Assembly: GCA_024347015.1 (NCBI GenBank)
Contig: AP024889.1
Location: 1,364,001 to 1,428,000 of the forward strand
Direction of reading: 5' to 3'
Source: Vibrio pectenicida
Lineage (GTDB): Bacteria > Pseudomonadota > Gammaproteobacteria > Enterobacterales > Vibrionaceae
DNA length: 64,000 nt
Positions 27,339 to 38,525 of the stretch are shown here, one piece after another (positions within the stretch are counted from its first letter, which is position 1; every line of letters starts with the position of its first letter). The position numbers and the translations under genes are program-made. A model generated the notes under the pieces. That model had not been told where the DNA came from and made no database searches. It saw nothing but the letters and a program-made list of their open reading frames with translations.

Positions 27339-28417
27339 CTGCTTTTAATAAGACGGTATATATTGCCCTGATCGGTACTAAAAATAATTTCACCTTTTGG
27401 GCTCACGATAACATGTCTAATTCGTTCTTTTAGGTTATCAAGAATGCGAGTTTCTTCAGTTGCTGACTGGGTATTATTGATAGTGATAACATTGATATGC
27501 TTGAGCTTTAGCGCTGGGGCGAGAAGTTTGCCATTCAACTCTGGGTAGTTTCTACCTCGGTATAATAATAGGCTTGCAGGAGCAATTGATGGAACGTAAA
27601 CCTTAACTGGTGATTCAATGCCTTCTTTTTCTGTGGCATCAGCAACATTAATCGGTCCCCAATATTCCTTACCGTGTGAGGTTATTGGCCAACCATAATT
27701 GGCGCCTCTCTTGATGAGGTTTATTTCATCACCGCCTCTTGGCCCATGCTCGATTGACCAAAGGGTTTCTGACTCGCCATCATAATACAAACCTTGTGGG
27801 TTGCGATGGCCAATGCTCCACAACTCTTTTTGCGCGTTTGGTAGAGTGATAAAAGGGTTATCTTTTGCGGCGCTGCCATCTGGATTAAGCCTTAAGATAG
27901 AGCCAGCATGAGTGCTAAAATCTTGCCCGTTTGGCCTTTCTCCTCTGTCACCAATACTCATAAACACATGATCTTTATCAAAGGCTAAGCGACTTCCGTA
28001 ATGTCGGCTTGTGTTGGAATTAGAGGTTGAGGTAAAAATGGTTTCGAACTGAGAAAGTTTTCCAGATTGATAGAGAAAACTTGCTAATGCTGTGTCTGAT
28101 CCCGTTTGAGTTTTCTGGCTATAAGTGACATAGAACTTATTTTTTTCAAATGGAGATAGGGCAATATCCATCCAGCCACCTTGGCCTGACGCATACAGTT
28201 TAGTTGGGTTCTCCATCAACTTAGATGTGCTTCCTGTTTTGGTATTAAGGGTAAGTATATGGCCATTTCTTTCAGTGACAAGCAATGTAATATCATCAAA
28301 AAACGCCATTCCCCAAGGAACTTTAAGGCCTGATGCAATTTTCTGAGTTTGGTAATCTTGGCTATGTGCAAAACTTATCCATGTGGCCAAAATCGACAAT
28401 AACGCTGCTCTTATCAC
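27335..28417 (-). CDS. PQQ-type soluble sugar dehydrogenase, YliI-like
   Basis: Secreted beta-propeller enzyme of the soluble aldose dehydrogenase family (E. coli YliI/Asd, sGDH), oxidising sugars with pyrroloquinoline quinone. I assign the GTG at 28417: GGAGG is eight bases upstream and it opens a signal peptide ending AHS-Q, giving 360 residues; the longer frame to 28450 includes the ribosome site itself. Family words: LKVPWGMAF, GERPNGQD, WSIGHRNPQGL with catalytic His, EHGPRGGDEIN and GANYGWP. PQQ synthesis genes are not in the window, so cofactor may be scavenged. Confidence 0.9.
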   Translation of the reverse strand: MIRAALLSILATWISFAHSQDYQTQKIASGLKVPWGMAFFDDITLLVTERNGHILTLNTKTGSTSKLMENPTKLYASGQGGWMDIALSPFEKNKFYVTYSQKTQTGSDTALASFLYQSGKLSQFETIFTSTSNSNTSRHYGSRLAFDKDHVFMSIGDRGERPNGQDFSTHAGSILRLNPDGSAAKDNPFITLPNAQKELWSIGHRNPQGLYYDGESETLWSIEHGPRGGDEINLIKRGANYGWPITSHGKEYWGPINVADATEKEGIESPVKVYVPSIAPASLLLYRGRNYPELNGKLLAPALKLKHINVITINNTQSATEETRILDNLKERIRHVIVSPKGEIIFSTDQGNIYRLIKSS

Positions 28418-28597
28418 TGGCTGCTCCTCCCTATTCATTCTAAGCATCAACCTCTAACCAACTCTAGACAGCTTTTTGCTTTATACAACCTGTTATTCAA
28501 CTGTGTGATTAACTCTCGTCCCTAGAAACATGTTTTTCTGCTCTCAGCATATGGTGTGGAGCCAGAGCTTGGGCCGCAAGGAAAAAACTTGCATTAA

Positions 28598-29710
<1,113 letters not shown>

Positions 29711-29728
29711 ACTAGGGGATACATCACT

Positions 29729-32116
29729 ATGAAATTTAGCGAAACTTGGCTTCGTGAGTGGGTAAACCCTTCGGTTTCAACTGATGAGTTGACTCACCAA
29801 ATTACTATGGCTGGCTTAGAGGTTGACGATGTTCTTCCTGTAGCTGGTTCTTTTAAAGGTGTTAAGGTTGGCCATGTTGTCGAATGTGGTCAGCATCCTG
29901 ATGCGGACAAACTTCGTGTGACTAAAGTTGACGTTGGTGAAGATGAACTGCTTGATATCGTATGCGGTGCATCAAATTGTCGACTAGGAATTAAAGTGGC
30001 GGTTGCGACAGTAGGCGCTGTCCTTCCCGGTGATTTCAAAATTAAGAAGGCTAAACTACGTGGTCAGCCTTCTCATGGTATGTTGTGCTCGTTTACTGAG
30101 CTAGGCATTGATGTTGAATCTGATGGCATCATGGAACTCGCTGAAAATGCAGTGATTGGTACTGATTTTCGTGAGTTTTTAGGCTTAGACGACGTAACTG
30201 TTGATGTCGATCTTACTGCAAACCGCGCTGATTGTTTTAGCATTCGTGGTCTTGCTCGTGAAGTTGGTGTTTTAAATCGTTCGGATGTGATTGAGCCTTC
30301 TATAAACTCAATTGCTCCCGTTATTGATGATACGGTTTCAATTGAGGTAAAAGCGTCTATAGCTTGTCCTCGTTATCTTGGTCGCGTGGTTAAAAATGTT
30401 AACGTTAAGGCTCAAACACCGCTTTGGATGCAAGAGAAGTTACGCCGTTGCGGTATTCGTTCTATTGATCCAGTAGTTGATATTACGAATTACATTTTGC
30501 TAGAGCAAGGCCAACCAATGCATGCTTTCGATTTGAACAAAATCGAGGGTGGTATTGTAGTTCGTATGGCTGAGCAGGGTGAAAAGCTCACGCTGCTCGA
30601 TGGCAGTGAAGCGGAATTGAATGCTGATACACTGGTTATCGCGGATCATAATAAAGCACTAGGTATTGCAGGGGTTTTTGGCGGTCAGGATTCTGGTGTA
30701 ACGTCTGAAACCCAAGATGTGTTACTAGAGTGTGCCTTCTTCGCGCCTGATCATATTCGCGGTCGTGCTCGCAGTTATGGTTTACACACAGATTCATCAA
30801 TGCGCTTTGAACGCGGTGTCGATTACGCACTGCAAGCAAGTGCTATGGAACGTGCAACAGAGCTTTTGGTTGAAATCTGTGGCGGTGAAGTCGCTCCCAT
30901 TGTTGCTGTTGAATCAGCCAGCGATTTGCCAAAACCTAACACCGTTGCATTGCGACGTACTAAGCTTGATCGTCTACTTGGCCATCATATTACCGACGCA
31001 GATGTCGTTGAGATTTTAGAGCGTTTGGGTATGCAAGTAGTGACAACCGAAGCCGGTTGGGCATCGACTGCACCAACGTGGCGCTTTGATATTGCCATCG
31101 AGCAAGATTTGATCGAAGAAGTTGGTCGAATCTACGGTTATGATAATATCCCAAATCAGAGCCCAGCCGCTGATCTGAAAATGCACGATCATGTTGAAGC
31201 GAATATTCCGCTGAAACGCGTTCGTAACTTGCTCGTGGATCGTGGCTTCCAAGAAGCCATCACATATAGCTTTGTTGAGCCAGAGCAGCAAAAACTGATT
31301 GTGCCAGATGCTGAGCCTCTGATCCTACCTTTCCCAATTTCTGCTGATATGTCAGCAATGCGTCTAGGTTTAATCCAAGGTCTACTCAACACAGTAGTTC
31401 ACAACCAAAAACGTCAACAGCCGCGTGTTCGTTTGTTCGAATATGGGCTGCGCTTTATTCCTTGCGAGTCTGCAGAAAACGGCATGCGCCAAGAACCAAT
31501 GCTGGCTGGTGTGATAGCAGGTGCTCGTAGTGAAGAGCATTGGGATATAGAAACCAACACGGTTGATTTTTTCGATTTGAAAGGCGATCTTGAAGCGATT
31601 TTGGAATTGTCTGCCAATGAAAAAGCGTACTCTTTTGCTACGGTCAAGCATCCGGCATTGCACCCGGGACAATCTGCTGCAATCATGGTTGATGGAAAAG
31701 AAGTCGGCGTAATTGGTACCGTTCACCCAGAGCTTGAGCGTAGGCTTGGCCTAAACGGTCGCACGATTGTGTTTGAAATCGAGTGGTCTACCATCAATAC
31801 CAAAGTTATTCCAGAAGCTGTGCAGCTTTCTAAATTTCCTTCAAATCGTCGTGATATCGCACTTGTTGTTGATGATACCATCGCTTCAGGTGGCATAGTT
31901 GCCGCGTGCGTAGAAAAAGGTGGTGAGTTCTTAAAAGATGCGCGCCTTTTCGATGTGTATGTAGGTAAAGGTGTTGAAGAAGGTAAGAAGAGCCTAGCCA
32001 TTGCGCTAACACTTCAGTCGGTAGAGCGTACCTTGGAAGATGCAGATATAGCGGGTGCAGTTGATGCAATTGTTGCCCATGTATCTGAAAAATTTGGTGC
32101 CTCTCTTCGCGACTAA
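29729..32116 (+). CDS. pheT: Phenylalanyl-tRNA synthetase beta subunit
   Basis: Editing and tRNA-binding subunit of PheRS, 795 residues, full length. Domains in order: EMAP-like tRNA-binding domain ([22 protein letters not shown], residues 40-150), B3/B4 editing domain, B5 domain, catalytic-like core and the C-terminal ferredoxin-like anticodon-binding domain ([18 protein letters not shown] onward). It follows pheS after 18 bases. ihfA, the usual third gene, is absent here and the gene ends in its own terminator. Confidence 0.97.
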   Translation: MKFSETWLREWVNPSVSTDELTHQITMAGLEVDDVLPVAGSFKGVKVGHVVECGQHPDADKLRVTKVDVGEDELLDIVCGASNCRLGIKVAVATVGAVLPGDFKIKKAKLRGQPSHGMLCSFTELGIDVESDGIMELAENAVIGTDFREFLGLDDVTVDVDLTANRADCFSIRGLAREVGVLNRSDVIEPSINSIAPVIDDTVSIEVKASIACPRYLGRVVKNVNVKAQTPLWMQEKLRRCGIRSIDPVVDITNYILLEQGQPMHAFDLNKIEGGIVVRMAEQGEKLTLLDGSEAELNADTLVIADHNKALGIAGVFGGQDSGVTSETQDVLLECAFFAPDHIRGRARSYGLHTDSSMRFERGVDYALQASAMERATELLVEICGGEVAPIVAVESASDLPKPNTVALRRTKLDRLLGHHITDADVVEILERLGMQVVTTEAGWASTAPTWRFDIAIEQDLIEEVGRIYGYDNIPNQSPAADLKMHDHVEANIPLKRVRNLLVDRGFQEAITYSFVEPEQQKLIVPDAEPLILPFPISADMSAMRLGLIQGLLNTVVHNQKRQQPRVRLFEYGLRFIPCESAENGMRQEPMLAGVIAGARSEEHWDIETNTVDFFDLKGDLEAILELSANEKAYSFATVKHPALHPGQSAAIMVDGKEVGVIGTVHPELERRLGLNGRTIVFEIEWSTINTKVIPEAVQLSKFPSNRRDIALVVDDTIASGGIVAACVEKGGEFLKDARLFDVYVGKGVEEGKKSLAIALTLQSVERTLEDADIAGAVDAIVAHVSEKFGASLRD

Positions 32117-32135
32117 TCAGCAATAAATGTATAGT

Positions 32136-32164
32136 AAAAACCTGCCACTAGGCAGGTTTTTTTG
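32136..32164 (+). terminator. Terminator after pheT
   Basis: AAACCTGCC-ACTA-GGCAGGTTT followed by TTTTTG, 20 bases past the pheT stop. Confidence 0.9.
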
Positions 32165-32177
32165 TAAGTACAGATCA

Positions 32178-32810
32178 CTAATTTGAAAAGCAGTATTCAT
32201 CTCTATCACGGATCAGATTAATGACCCAAATAGCTGGTGGGAGCAGGATTAATTGCGCAACTAACTTCACAACACTGGACCAAAAAATAATATTGAGCAG
32301 TAAGTTGTTTTCTTTTACACCCAAGAAAGCCAAAACTAGGAATAACTTAACATCGACTAAAGCAACAAAAAATGTAGAAAGTGTAATGCGCAAGGCAATA
32401 TTTTTAATCCTAATTGCAGTAAATAAAACTCCAAACATAGACATAGAAACAAAGTAGGCACATAACGATGATAAGTAAACACGATAGTTACCTAAACTGT
32501 AAACTGAGTTAAAACTATGGTTGTAGTTTGATTCAGTATTGATTCCTGGAATAATCGCGGCCATATACATTAAGCTTATAAAAAAAAGATAGCCTAAATA
32601 CGCCATAGTTATACATCTAAAATAAGTTTTTGGTGATCGTGTAGCGATAATGATTGATGAAAAGAAATAAACAAACGGGTAGGTAAAGAATCCAGCAGTT
32701 AAGTAAATACCAAATACTTCTATAGCTTTTTCTGACGCTAAGTTTGATGCTGTAAGAAAGCAAAAAATACCAAGAGTTGCCACCATAGTCGAGGTTTCAA
32801 GCAGCTTCAA
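32178..32810 (-). CDS. VUT (YhhQ-like) family membrane transporter
   Basis: A 210-residue membrane protein with about six helices. The first helix pair LTASNLASEKAIEVFGIYLTAGFF fits the VUT/YhhQ queuosine-precursor transporter family, in which N-x-x-A-x-K and the following G-x-x-x-x-A-G are conserved. The conserved TD-x-x-x-E-x-Y-G loop of YhhQ is replaced by FSSIIIATRSP, so the substrate may differ from 7-deazaguanines. Third gene of an AT-rich cassette with a regulator and a small protein, three bases after the latter. Call is by pattern and moderately sure. Confidence 0.68.
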   Translation of the reverse strand: MKLLETSTMVATLGIFCFLTASNLASEKAIEVFGIYLTAGFFTYPFVYFFSSIIIATRSPKTYFRCITMAYLGYLFFISLMYMAAIIPGINTESNYNHSFNSVYSLGNYRVYLSSLCAYFVSMSMFGVLFTAIRIKNIALRITLSTFFVALVDVKLFLVLAFLGVKENNLLLNIIFWSSVVKLVAQLILLPPAIWVINLIRDRDEYCFSN

Positions 32811-32813
32811 GAG

Positions 32814-33134
32814 TCATTGCTCCATAAGGTGATAAATAGCTATAAAGTTTTCATTACTTATCCTTAGCTTTTTTCTAATTGAAGGTGTTAGGAGACTTTT
32901 CATTGAGACGGTTACCGGAATATCGGATATCTCCATCTCAATGGTTTTGTCTTTTACGTTAATAGAACGAATGCGTTCATCAGAAATTGAGTATATTCCC
33001 TTATGAAGCTCGATATCATGCTTATCAATATAAGCATATTTAAACATCTCCTTATCAATAAATCCTACTAATCCGTCGATAGAATATAAGTTAGAGCGTT
33101 TTTTTCTTATTTTAAATAAGTTAAATTTTGACAT
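32814..33134 (-). CDS. Small hypothetical protein in XRE-VUT cassette
   Basis: Not recognised. 106 residues, basic and without membrane segments; the middle (KGIYSISDERIRSINVKDKTIEMEI) is strand-rich and the C-terminus (LLTPSIRKKLRISNENFIAIYHLMEQ) helical. It overlaps the upstream regulator gene by 14 bases and is followed after three bases by the VUT gene, so the three are translated as one unit. AT-rich codon use differs from neighbouring pheT. A cytosolic adaptor or a second DNA-binding factor are possible; neither is supported directly. Confidence 0.65.
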   Translation of the reverse strand: MSKFNLFKIRKKRSNLYSIDGLVGFIDKEMFKYAYIDKHDIELHKGIYSISDERIRSINVKDKTIEMEISDIPVTVSMKSLLTPSIRKKLRISNENFIAIYHLMEQ

Positions 33135-33627
33135 TTTTAAGTTGCATGATTGGGTAGTTATCTTCGTGAATTATCCTATTGGAAGATATAAAAATAAAAT
33201 TATTGTCTTCTTCTATTACTTTTCTAAGCACAACTTCTCCTGATTTTGATATACAAATATAATGGTTTTTGTTTTTTAATGGAGGGACAAATTGTTCAAA
33301 TATTAGCTGACTGCTTTTAGGCAAAGTGTCAATTAATAGGTTGTTTTTAATGTAGATGTCAGTGTCTCTTTTTTTACATAACTCTATAATGTCAGTATTT
33401 AGTCTATCAAAGTGATATGGAGGAACTGCATCATCTGAAAGATCTGAAAAATTAATATTATAGTAATCACAAATTTTTCCAACCGTTTCTATCGTCGGAT
33501 TACTATTTTTACCTGAATACAAGCTATATAAAGTACTATACTTTATTCCCATTTCTTGAGCTAGAAACTTAACCCCGCCGGTATCATGCTTACTATCAGT
33601 AATTAGTCTTATTATTTTATCTATCAT
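33121..33627 (-). CDS. XRE-type helix-turn-helix regulator
   Basis: A 168-residue protein with an N-terminal XRE/Cro-type helix-turn-helix (GGVKFLAQEMGIKYSTLYSLYSGKNSNPTIETVGKICDYYNINFSDL, residues 17-62) and a C-terminal half with several strands (NHYICISKSGEVVLRKVIEED) that resembles a small S24-like or sensor domain without a recognisable catalytic dyad. First gene of the cassette with the 106-residue protein and the VUT transporter, so it probably controls its own operon. Very AT-rich, consistent with acquired DNA. Confidence 0.8.
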   Translation of the reverse strand: MIDKIIRLITDSKHDTGGVKFLAQEMGIKYSTLYSLYSGKNSNPTIETVGKICDYYNINFSDLSDDAVPPYHFDRLNTDIIELCKKRDTDIYIKNNLLIDTLPKSSQLIFEQFVPPLKNKNHYICISKSGEVVLRKVIEEDNNFIFISSNRIIHEDNYPIMQLKNVKI

Positions 33628-33889
33628 TTTAAATTTGCCAAACTGTGATTGTTTTCATGTTTAAAAGCTATTTCAGACAAGTATTAAACTCGTCTTGATG
33701 TTACGTGTATTTATTATTATTTTTTGAGAATCTAAATGTTTTTTTACAATTTTTCCAGTGTTTATTTTAAATTATTTGAAGGTCGTTTTTAATGAGTTTT
33801 TATATTGATAGAGTTTTGTAGGTATATTAGTGTAATATAGAATAGCGTTAAGTAACTAATATACATAGCTACATGATGAAAGGTTCATA

Positions 33890-34339
33890 ATGGAAATTCG
33901 ATATTTAGAAGGTTTTACACTAGCCGGTTTTACGATTCGTACTAGTAATTTCGCCGAAAAAACCCCATCGACAGCAAAAATAGCAGGTCTTTGGCAGTAT
34001 TTCTACCAACATACGGCCCCAAACTTAAGCCCAGAGACGAGTGTGTATGGTATATATAGTAATTATGAATCTGATGTAAATGGACATTATGATCTTACAC
34101 TTGCTACTACTTGTATGCTTTCTAAGGGGGTGGAGAATACTCGAGAAGTAGCGGTAGCTTCTGGTAAATATTTAGTTTTTGTGGCTAAAGGTGAAATGCC
34201 TGATTCAGTGATTGGTTTATGGGGACAAATTTGGTCTTATTTTAGTGATGAAGATTGTCCACATGAGCGAAGTTATACTTCAGATTATGAGTGTTATCTT
34301 GACGAAAAATCGGTTGAAATTTGTATTTCTATTTGTTGA
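33890..34339 (+). CDS. GyrI-like/AraC effector-binding domain protein
   Basis: A 149-residue stand-alone effector-binding domain: an LAGFTIRTSNFAE opening, KIAGLWQYFYQH, YGIYSNYESDVNGHYDLTLA, the SGKYLVFVAKGEMPDSVIGLWGQIWSYF segment and SDYECYLDEKSVEICISI at the end follow the GyrI/SOUL-like fold found in the C-terminus of AraC-type regulators and in E. coli GyrI. Such single-domain proteins bind small hydrophobic ligands or inhibit gyrase. No DNA-binding part is attached. Convergent with the MATE gene. Biological role unknown. Confidence 0.82.
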   Translation: MEIRYLEGFTLAGFTIRTSNFAEKTPSTAKIAGLWQYFYQHTAPNLSPETSVYGIYSNYESDVNGHYDLTLATTCMLSKGVENTREVAVASGKYLVFVAKGEMPDSVIGLWGQIWSYFSDEDCPHERSYTSDYECYLDEKSVEICISIC

Positions 34340-34408
34340 AGTATTTGATTCACGAGTAACCGTTGATTTACTGAGTTCAGGTTTTTAGCGTTGCACTTTT
34401 TAGAGTCA

Positions 34409-35758
34409 TTAAGACGCATAACTTGGTTTTTTGGCATCAGGTTTTATAGCTCTATGTGTGTAGATCGCAGATAAAAGCTGTGCGAGTAATAAAATACCAG
34501 AGACACCAAGCCCGATGCCTATACCACCCCAGATACCTGCTAAACCATAGTCCTGCATTAGGAACCAAGCAGCAGGCAAGCCAAATAACCAGTAGCCAAT
34601 GGCTGTGACAAAAGTGGGGGCTAAAACTATTTTCATCCCACGCAGTAAGTTGATTGCAAGTAGCTGCCATGCATCAACAATAAATGATAAGGCTACGACC
34701 CAGATCACAGCTATTAATAAATCAGACATTTGAGTATCGAGGTTAAATAGTGTGCTGATAGCTTCAGGATAATATATAAAGAGTCCTGCGAGTACTGAAC
34801 TGAGTATTGTTGTTATTATAAAGCTTCGCTTGACTGTGCGTTTGATTCCTTCAGCGTTTCCTGCGCCGAAATCTCGACCAACCAGAATTGCTGCTGCTTG
34901 TGAGAAGCCAAAATTTATATTCCAAGTAAAGCTTAGGCATTGAATCAGGATCTGGTGCAATGCAAGGGCTGCGACACTAATAGCTCCAGCCATTAGAGTT
35001 CCCCCATAAATCAAACCATGTTCAAGTAATGCTGCCATTGTGATTGGTAATCCAAGAGACAATAGGGGTCTGAGTAATGAAAATGAGTATTCATCGATGT
35101 TTGTCCATGGTGAAAATGAGCGATATTCTGATCGTTTAAAGACCCAACAACCATAACCTAACATAACGATAAAAGATGCTAGTGCCGTACCTGCCCCAAG
35201 GCCTGATAAACCTTGTTCAAATGTAAATGCAAATAGGTAACTTAGCGGGACATTTAATACAACGGTCAACAGCGACATAGCCATAATTGAACGAGCGCTT
35301 CCTAGTGCACTGGTTAGGCCACGTAAGACAAGCAAAATGAGTGAAGGGAGCATTGCCCACTTTAAGGTATTGAGGTAACTCATTGCGGGATTAATTAACT
35401 GTTCAGGCTGATCGGAAAGAATGAGTAAATTTGGAACGTAATTAAAGCTTAAAGTGAGAACTAAAGTTAAAATGAAGGACAGTAATATAGCGCCTTTAAC
35501 GGCATGGCGAATTTGTTGATTTCCAAATGCTGGTCTTGCAATTCGCTGGCCATAAGCGATAGCAATAAGGTTTGCGACACAGCCGACACAGCTGCTCGCA
35601 ATAATAAACACAAAGCTGTAAACCGATGCCCCTAATCCGCCAGCTGCTAGTGCAGACACACTTAGTTGTGACATCATCCAAACATCGGTTAAAACTAATG
35701 CCATGGTGATGAGCTGTGAAATGATTAATGGGAATGCTAATGAGAGAATTGTTTTCAT
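34409..35758 (-). CDS. MATE family efflux transporter
   Basis: A 449-residue, 12-helix cation-coupled drug or metabolite exporter of the inner membrane. Two homologous halves are visible, each opening with a conserved segment (PLIISQLITMALVLTDVWMMSQL at the N-terminus; LPITMAALLEHGLIYGGTLMAG near 245). ATG 35758 is chosen because GAGG lies seven bases upstream; the frame to 35785 includes that site. Divergent from a LysR gene, which is its best candidate regulator. Substrate unknown. Confidence 0.9.
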   Translation of the reverse strand: MKTILSLAFPLIISQLITMALVLTDVWMMSQLSVSALAAGGLGASVYSFVFIIASSCVGCVANLIAIAYGQRIARPAFGNQQIRHAVKGAILLSFILTLVLTLSFNYVPNLLILSDQPEQLINPAMSYLNTLKWAMLPSLILLVLRGLTSALGSARSIMAMSLLTVVLNVPLSYLFAFTFEQGLSGLGAGTALASFIVMLGYGCWVFKRSEYRSFSPWTNIDEYSFSLLRPLLSLGLPITMAALLEHGLIYGGTLMAGAISVAALALHQILIQCLSFTWNINFGFSQAAAILVGRDFGAGNAEGIKRTVKRSFIITTILSSVLAGLFIYYPEAISTLFNLDTQMSDLLIAVIWVVALSFIVDAWQLLAINLLRGMKIVLAPTFVTAIGYWLFGLPAAWFLMQDYGLAGIWGGIGIGLGVSGILLLAQLLSAIYTHRAIKPDAKKPSYAS

Positions 35759-35862
35759 TATATGCCTCGGGTAGTTTACCAGCATAAACTACGCTTTTGG
35801 CCTCTGGCCTTCAAATGATATTTATGTCACCCTTACATGAGTTAAAATCATGTGAGAAAGCA

Positions 35863-36825
35863 ATGTCTGGTTATAATTTTCTTCCTTATTCGCACAATGG
35901 GCTTAAAGTATTTGAGTCTGTCGCACGCTTGATGAGTTTTACTAAAGCTGCCGATGAATTAAATGTGACTCAAAGTGCTGTGAGTCGACAAGTTAAACAG
36001 CTTGAAGAAGCATTAAGTGCTCCATTGGTGTTACGTAAGCATCGAGCGATTGAGCTTACGGCAAAAGGTTATGAGTTATACCAGAGCTTGAGTGCAAGCT
36101 ATCATGCATTGGATAAATTAATAGGTGATTGGTCTTCATCTCATAAGCAAAGGATTGTGATAAAAAGTGCGCTAGGTTACGCAACTCGTATTCTTTTACC
36201 TCAAGTTGTTATCCTTAATGAAAAATACCCTGAACACGAAATCGTTATTATTCCTTCAATCGAAGAAGATCCAGACTTAGACTCGGAAGACTGTGATTTG
36301 TTGATTGTAAATACTTGCCGAAGAGATAAATACAAAGGCAGGAAAGATGTGACTTTTTTGCGTGAGGAGTATATGGCGCCAGTGTATGCTAAATCCCTAT
36401 CAGATCAAAATGTGCCGCTCCAAGATGTACTTACACTACCTCATTTACATGCCACACTCGACCACCAAGACTGGAAGAATTGGTTAAATCAGGCTAATTT
36501 GCAAGGAATAAAAAAAAGCAGAGACACCGTTTTTTATAGTTTAGATTTAGCACTAAGTGCGTGTTTAGCTGGTCAAGGAGTGACGGTTACCGATCTATTA
36601 CTAGTATTGCCAGAGCTTAAGCGTGAGTTTCTTAAATGCCCAGATGATGTAATTTTGCAACATAGCCAATGGCAATATTTTTGCTATAAACCTAGTCGAA
36701 ATTTGGTTATTGATGAAATACACAACTGGATTGTTGAGCAAACCCAAAGTGAGTTGGGTCAGCTCAAAGCGATGTGTGAAAGTTTTGGCTGGGATAGCCA
36801 ACAAGTGAATTTTGGTTCATTTTAA
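35863..36825 (+). CDS. LysR family transcriptional regulator
   Basis: A 320-residue regulator with the N-terminal winged helix (LKVFESVARLMSFTKAADELNVTQSAVSRQVKQLEEALSAPL) and a type 2 periplasmic-like effector domain; it resembles the GcvA branch. Start is uncertain: ATG 35863 with a GAGAA-like site is preferred because homology begins just after, but ATGs at 35797 and 35824 are in frame. Divergent from the MATE pump and convergent, with a 4-base overlap, with dld. Likely controls the pump; control of dld is possible. Confidence 0.87.
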   Translation: MSGYNFLPYSHNGLKVFESVARLMSFTKAADELNVTQSAVSRQVKQLEEALSAPLVLRKHRAIELTAKGYELYQSLSASYHALDKLIGDWSSSHKQRIVIKSALGYATRILLPQVVILNEKYPEHEIVIIPSIEEDPDLDSEDCDLLIVNTCRRDKYKGRKDVTFLREEYMAPVYAKSLSDQNVPLQDVLTLPHLHATLDHQDWKNWLNQANLQGIKKSRDTVFYSLDLALSACLAGQGVTVTDLLLVLPELKREFLKCPDDVILQHSQWQYFCYKPSRNLVIDEIHNWIVEQTQSELGQLKAMCESFGWDSQQVNFGSF

Positions 36826-38525
36826 CAGCAATTGCAGTTGCGCTTATACTTACTCATTTTTCCTATACCAGGGTTAAAGGTATTGGTTGGGTCTAGTGCG
36901 TGGTAAAATGCCTGCAACTGTTTTTCGGCTTCATAAAGGTGACCCACATTATGTTCGGCAGGGTATTTGGCACCTTTTTGAGTCAGGAGCTCAAGCATCT
37001 CCTTTTTGATTTTCTTCGTGTCAGCCCCTTTTCTAAAGATATAATCCTGGTGAAATACATGACACATAAAGTGCCCATAATAAAGCCCAACAACTAAGTC
37101 TTTCGTTATTTCTTTTGGTAATTGCTCAACCCATTCAATGTCATTACGGCGCAATGCGATATCTAGAGCTAGAATTTCTTCGACATCGTTAGAATGTATG
37201 GTTTCGTAACGTATAGCGGCACCAGCTGCAGCAAAACGATGAAGTAACGCTTTTTTGCCTTCATCCTCACTACAAATAAAATATTCACAGTCTTCGTTTT
37301 TAGCCCAGATGTCTTCGAGATATTTTTTGGCTTCAACAATACCACCATCACTCATTTTAAGAATCAAATGGTGCTGATATTTGTCCCTAAATTGTAACAT
37401 ACGCTGTGGTAAATGTTGCGGGAACACCTGACTAAGCCAATACATAAGGATATCTGGAAGTTCATTTGAAACAAAGGGAATACGTTTTAGTATGGCTTCT
37501 ACTTTTGCCTTAAGAGCGAAGAACTTTGGCAGTCGATCTGTACCTAAATGGTGAATTGATAAGAATACATCCTTGCCATAATTTTCAGCTAAGTTGAATA
37601 TATCTCGATGCATATACTCGCCCATTTCAGGAAGATGCGTAAACTGGCTCAGCATATCGCGCCTAAGTTGACTAAGCATTGCAGAGTCATTGCATCCTAT
37701 ATAGAAAAGTTGTTCATTTTCAGGGACAGTATTGGTGTCGACTCGAACCGCAAACACCGCAAGCTTACCAGCGCAGCCACTTGCTTCAAATAGACGTCTA
37801 GGATCCGCATTGAAACGAGATGGGCTATCTGAATCTATATTGCGTACTCGAGCCTCATATTCTTTATCTGAAGCCATAGCATCACTGTTAAGTATATTGT
37901 CGGGTGTAAAATTACCTTGCTCGATATTAGTGAGAATTTCTTCTGGTGTATTACCTAATCCTTCAATTCCAAGGTGGTTTACCAGCTCTAACTTGCCATC
38001 CTTTGTTACTTGACCAAATAGTGAAAGCTCAGTGTAGGCAGGGCCGCGCTTAACAAGTGCACCTCCTGAGTTATTGGCAATGCCACCGATAACAGTTGCA
38101 CCAATTGAAGAAGAACCAATAACCGAATGGGGAGCACGATTGACCGTTTTGAGTTTTTTTTCCAATTGGTGAAGGCTAACACCGGGCAAACTCACGACTT
38201 GTTTACCACCATCGATAAGGTGTAAGGTATTGATGCGCATTATATTGATAATCACGACATCGCGATCGTAGTCTTTACCACTGGGTGTGGAGCCCTCGGT
38301 AAGTCCGGTTTTGGCGGCTTGCATGATAATAATACAATTAGATTTGACCGCTGTTTCTAAGAGGCGCCACTGTTCAACAAGTGAACCGGGAAACAGTATC
38401 GCAAGCGCTTTACCTTTTCCAGAACGAAAACCGGATCGATAGTATTCAGTTTTTTTCTCAGCGGTTAAAACGTTTTTTCTGCCAACGATATCGATGAAAG
38501 CTTGAATTATCGTGTGATTATCCAT
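36822..38525 (-). CDS. dld: Quinone-dependent D-lactate dehydrogenase
   Basis: FAD flavoenzyme at the inner membrane that oxidises D-lactate to pyruvate and feeds electrons to quinone. 567 residues, close to the 571 of E. coli Dld. The FAD-binding PCMH region is clear (QAAKTGLTEGSTPSG near residue 68, LPGVSLHQLE, GSSSIGATVIGGIANNSGG near 138-156), and the Dld-specific membrane and C-terminal domains follow, ending FNPGIGKMSKYKRNC. Its long upstream region has an inverted repeat that may be an operator. Confidence 0.94.
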   Translation of the reverse strand: MDNHTIIQAFIDIVGRKNVLTAEKKTEYYRSGFRSGKGKALAILFPGSLVEQWRLLETAVKSNCIIIMQAAKTGLTEGSTPSGKDYDRDVVIINIMRINTLHLIDGGKQVVSLPGVSLHQLEKKLKTVNRAPHSVIGSSSIGATVIGGIANNSGGALVKRGPAYTELSLFGQVTKDGKLELVNHLGIEGLGNTPEEILTNIEQGNFTPDNILNSDAMASDKEYEARVRNIDSDSPSRFNADPRRLFEASGCAGKLAVFAVRVDTNTVPENEQLFYIGCNDSAMLSQLRRDMLSQFTHLPEMGEYMHRDIFNLAENYGKDVFLSIHHLGTDRLPKFFALKAKVEAILKRIPFVSNELPDILMYWLSQVFPQHLPQRMLQFRDKYQHHLILKMSDGGIVEAKKYLEDIWAKNEDCEYFICSEDEGKKALLHRFAAAGAAIRYETIHSNDVEEILALDIALRRNDIEWVEQLPKEITKDLVVGLYYGHFMCHVFHQDYIFRKGADTKKIKKEMLELLTQKGAKYPAEHNVGHLYEAEKQLQAFYHALDPTNTFNPGIGKMSKYKRNCNCC

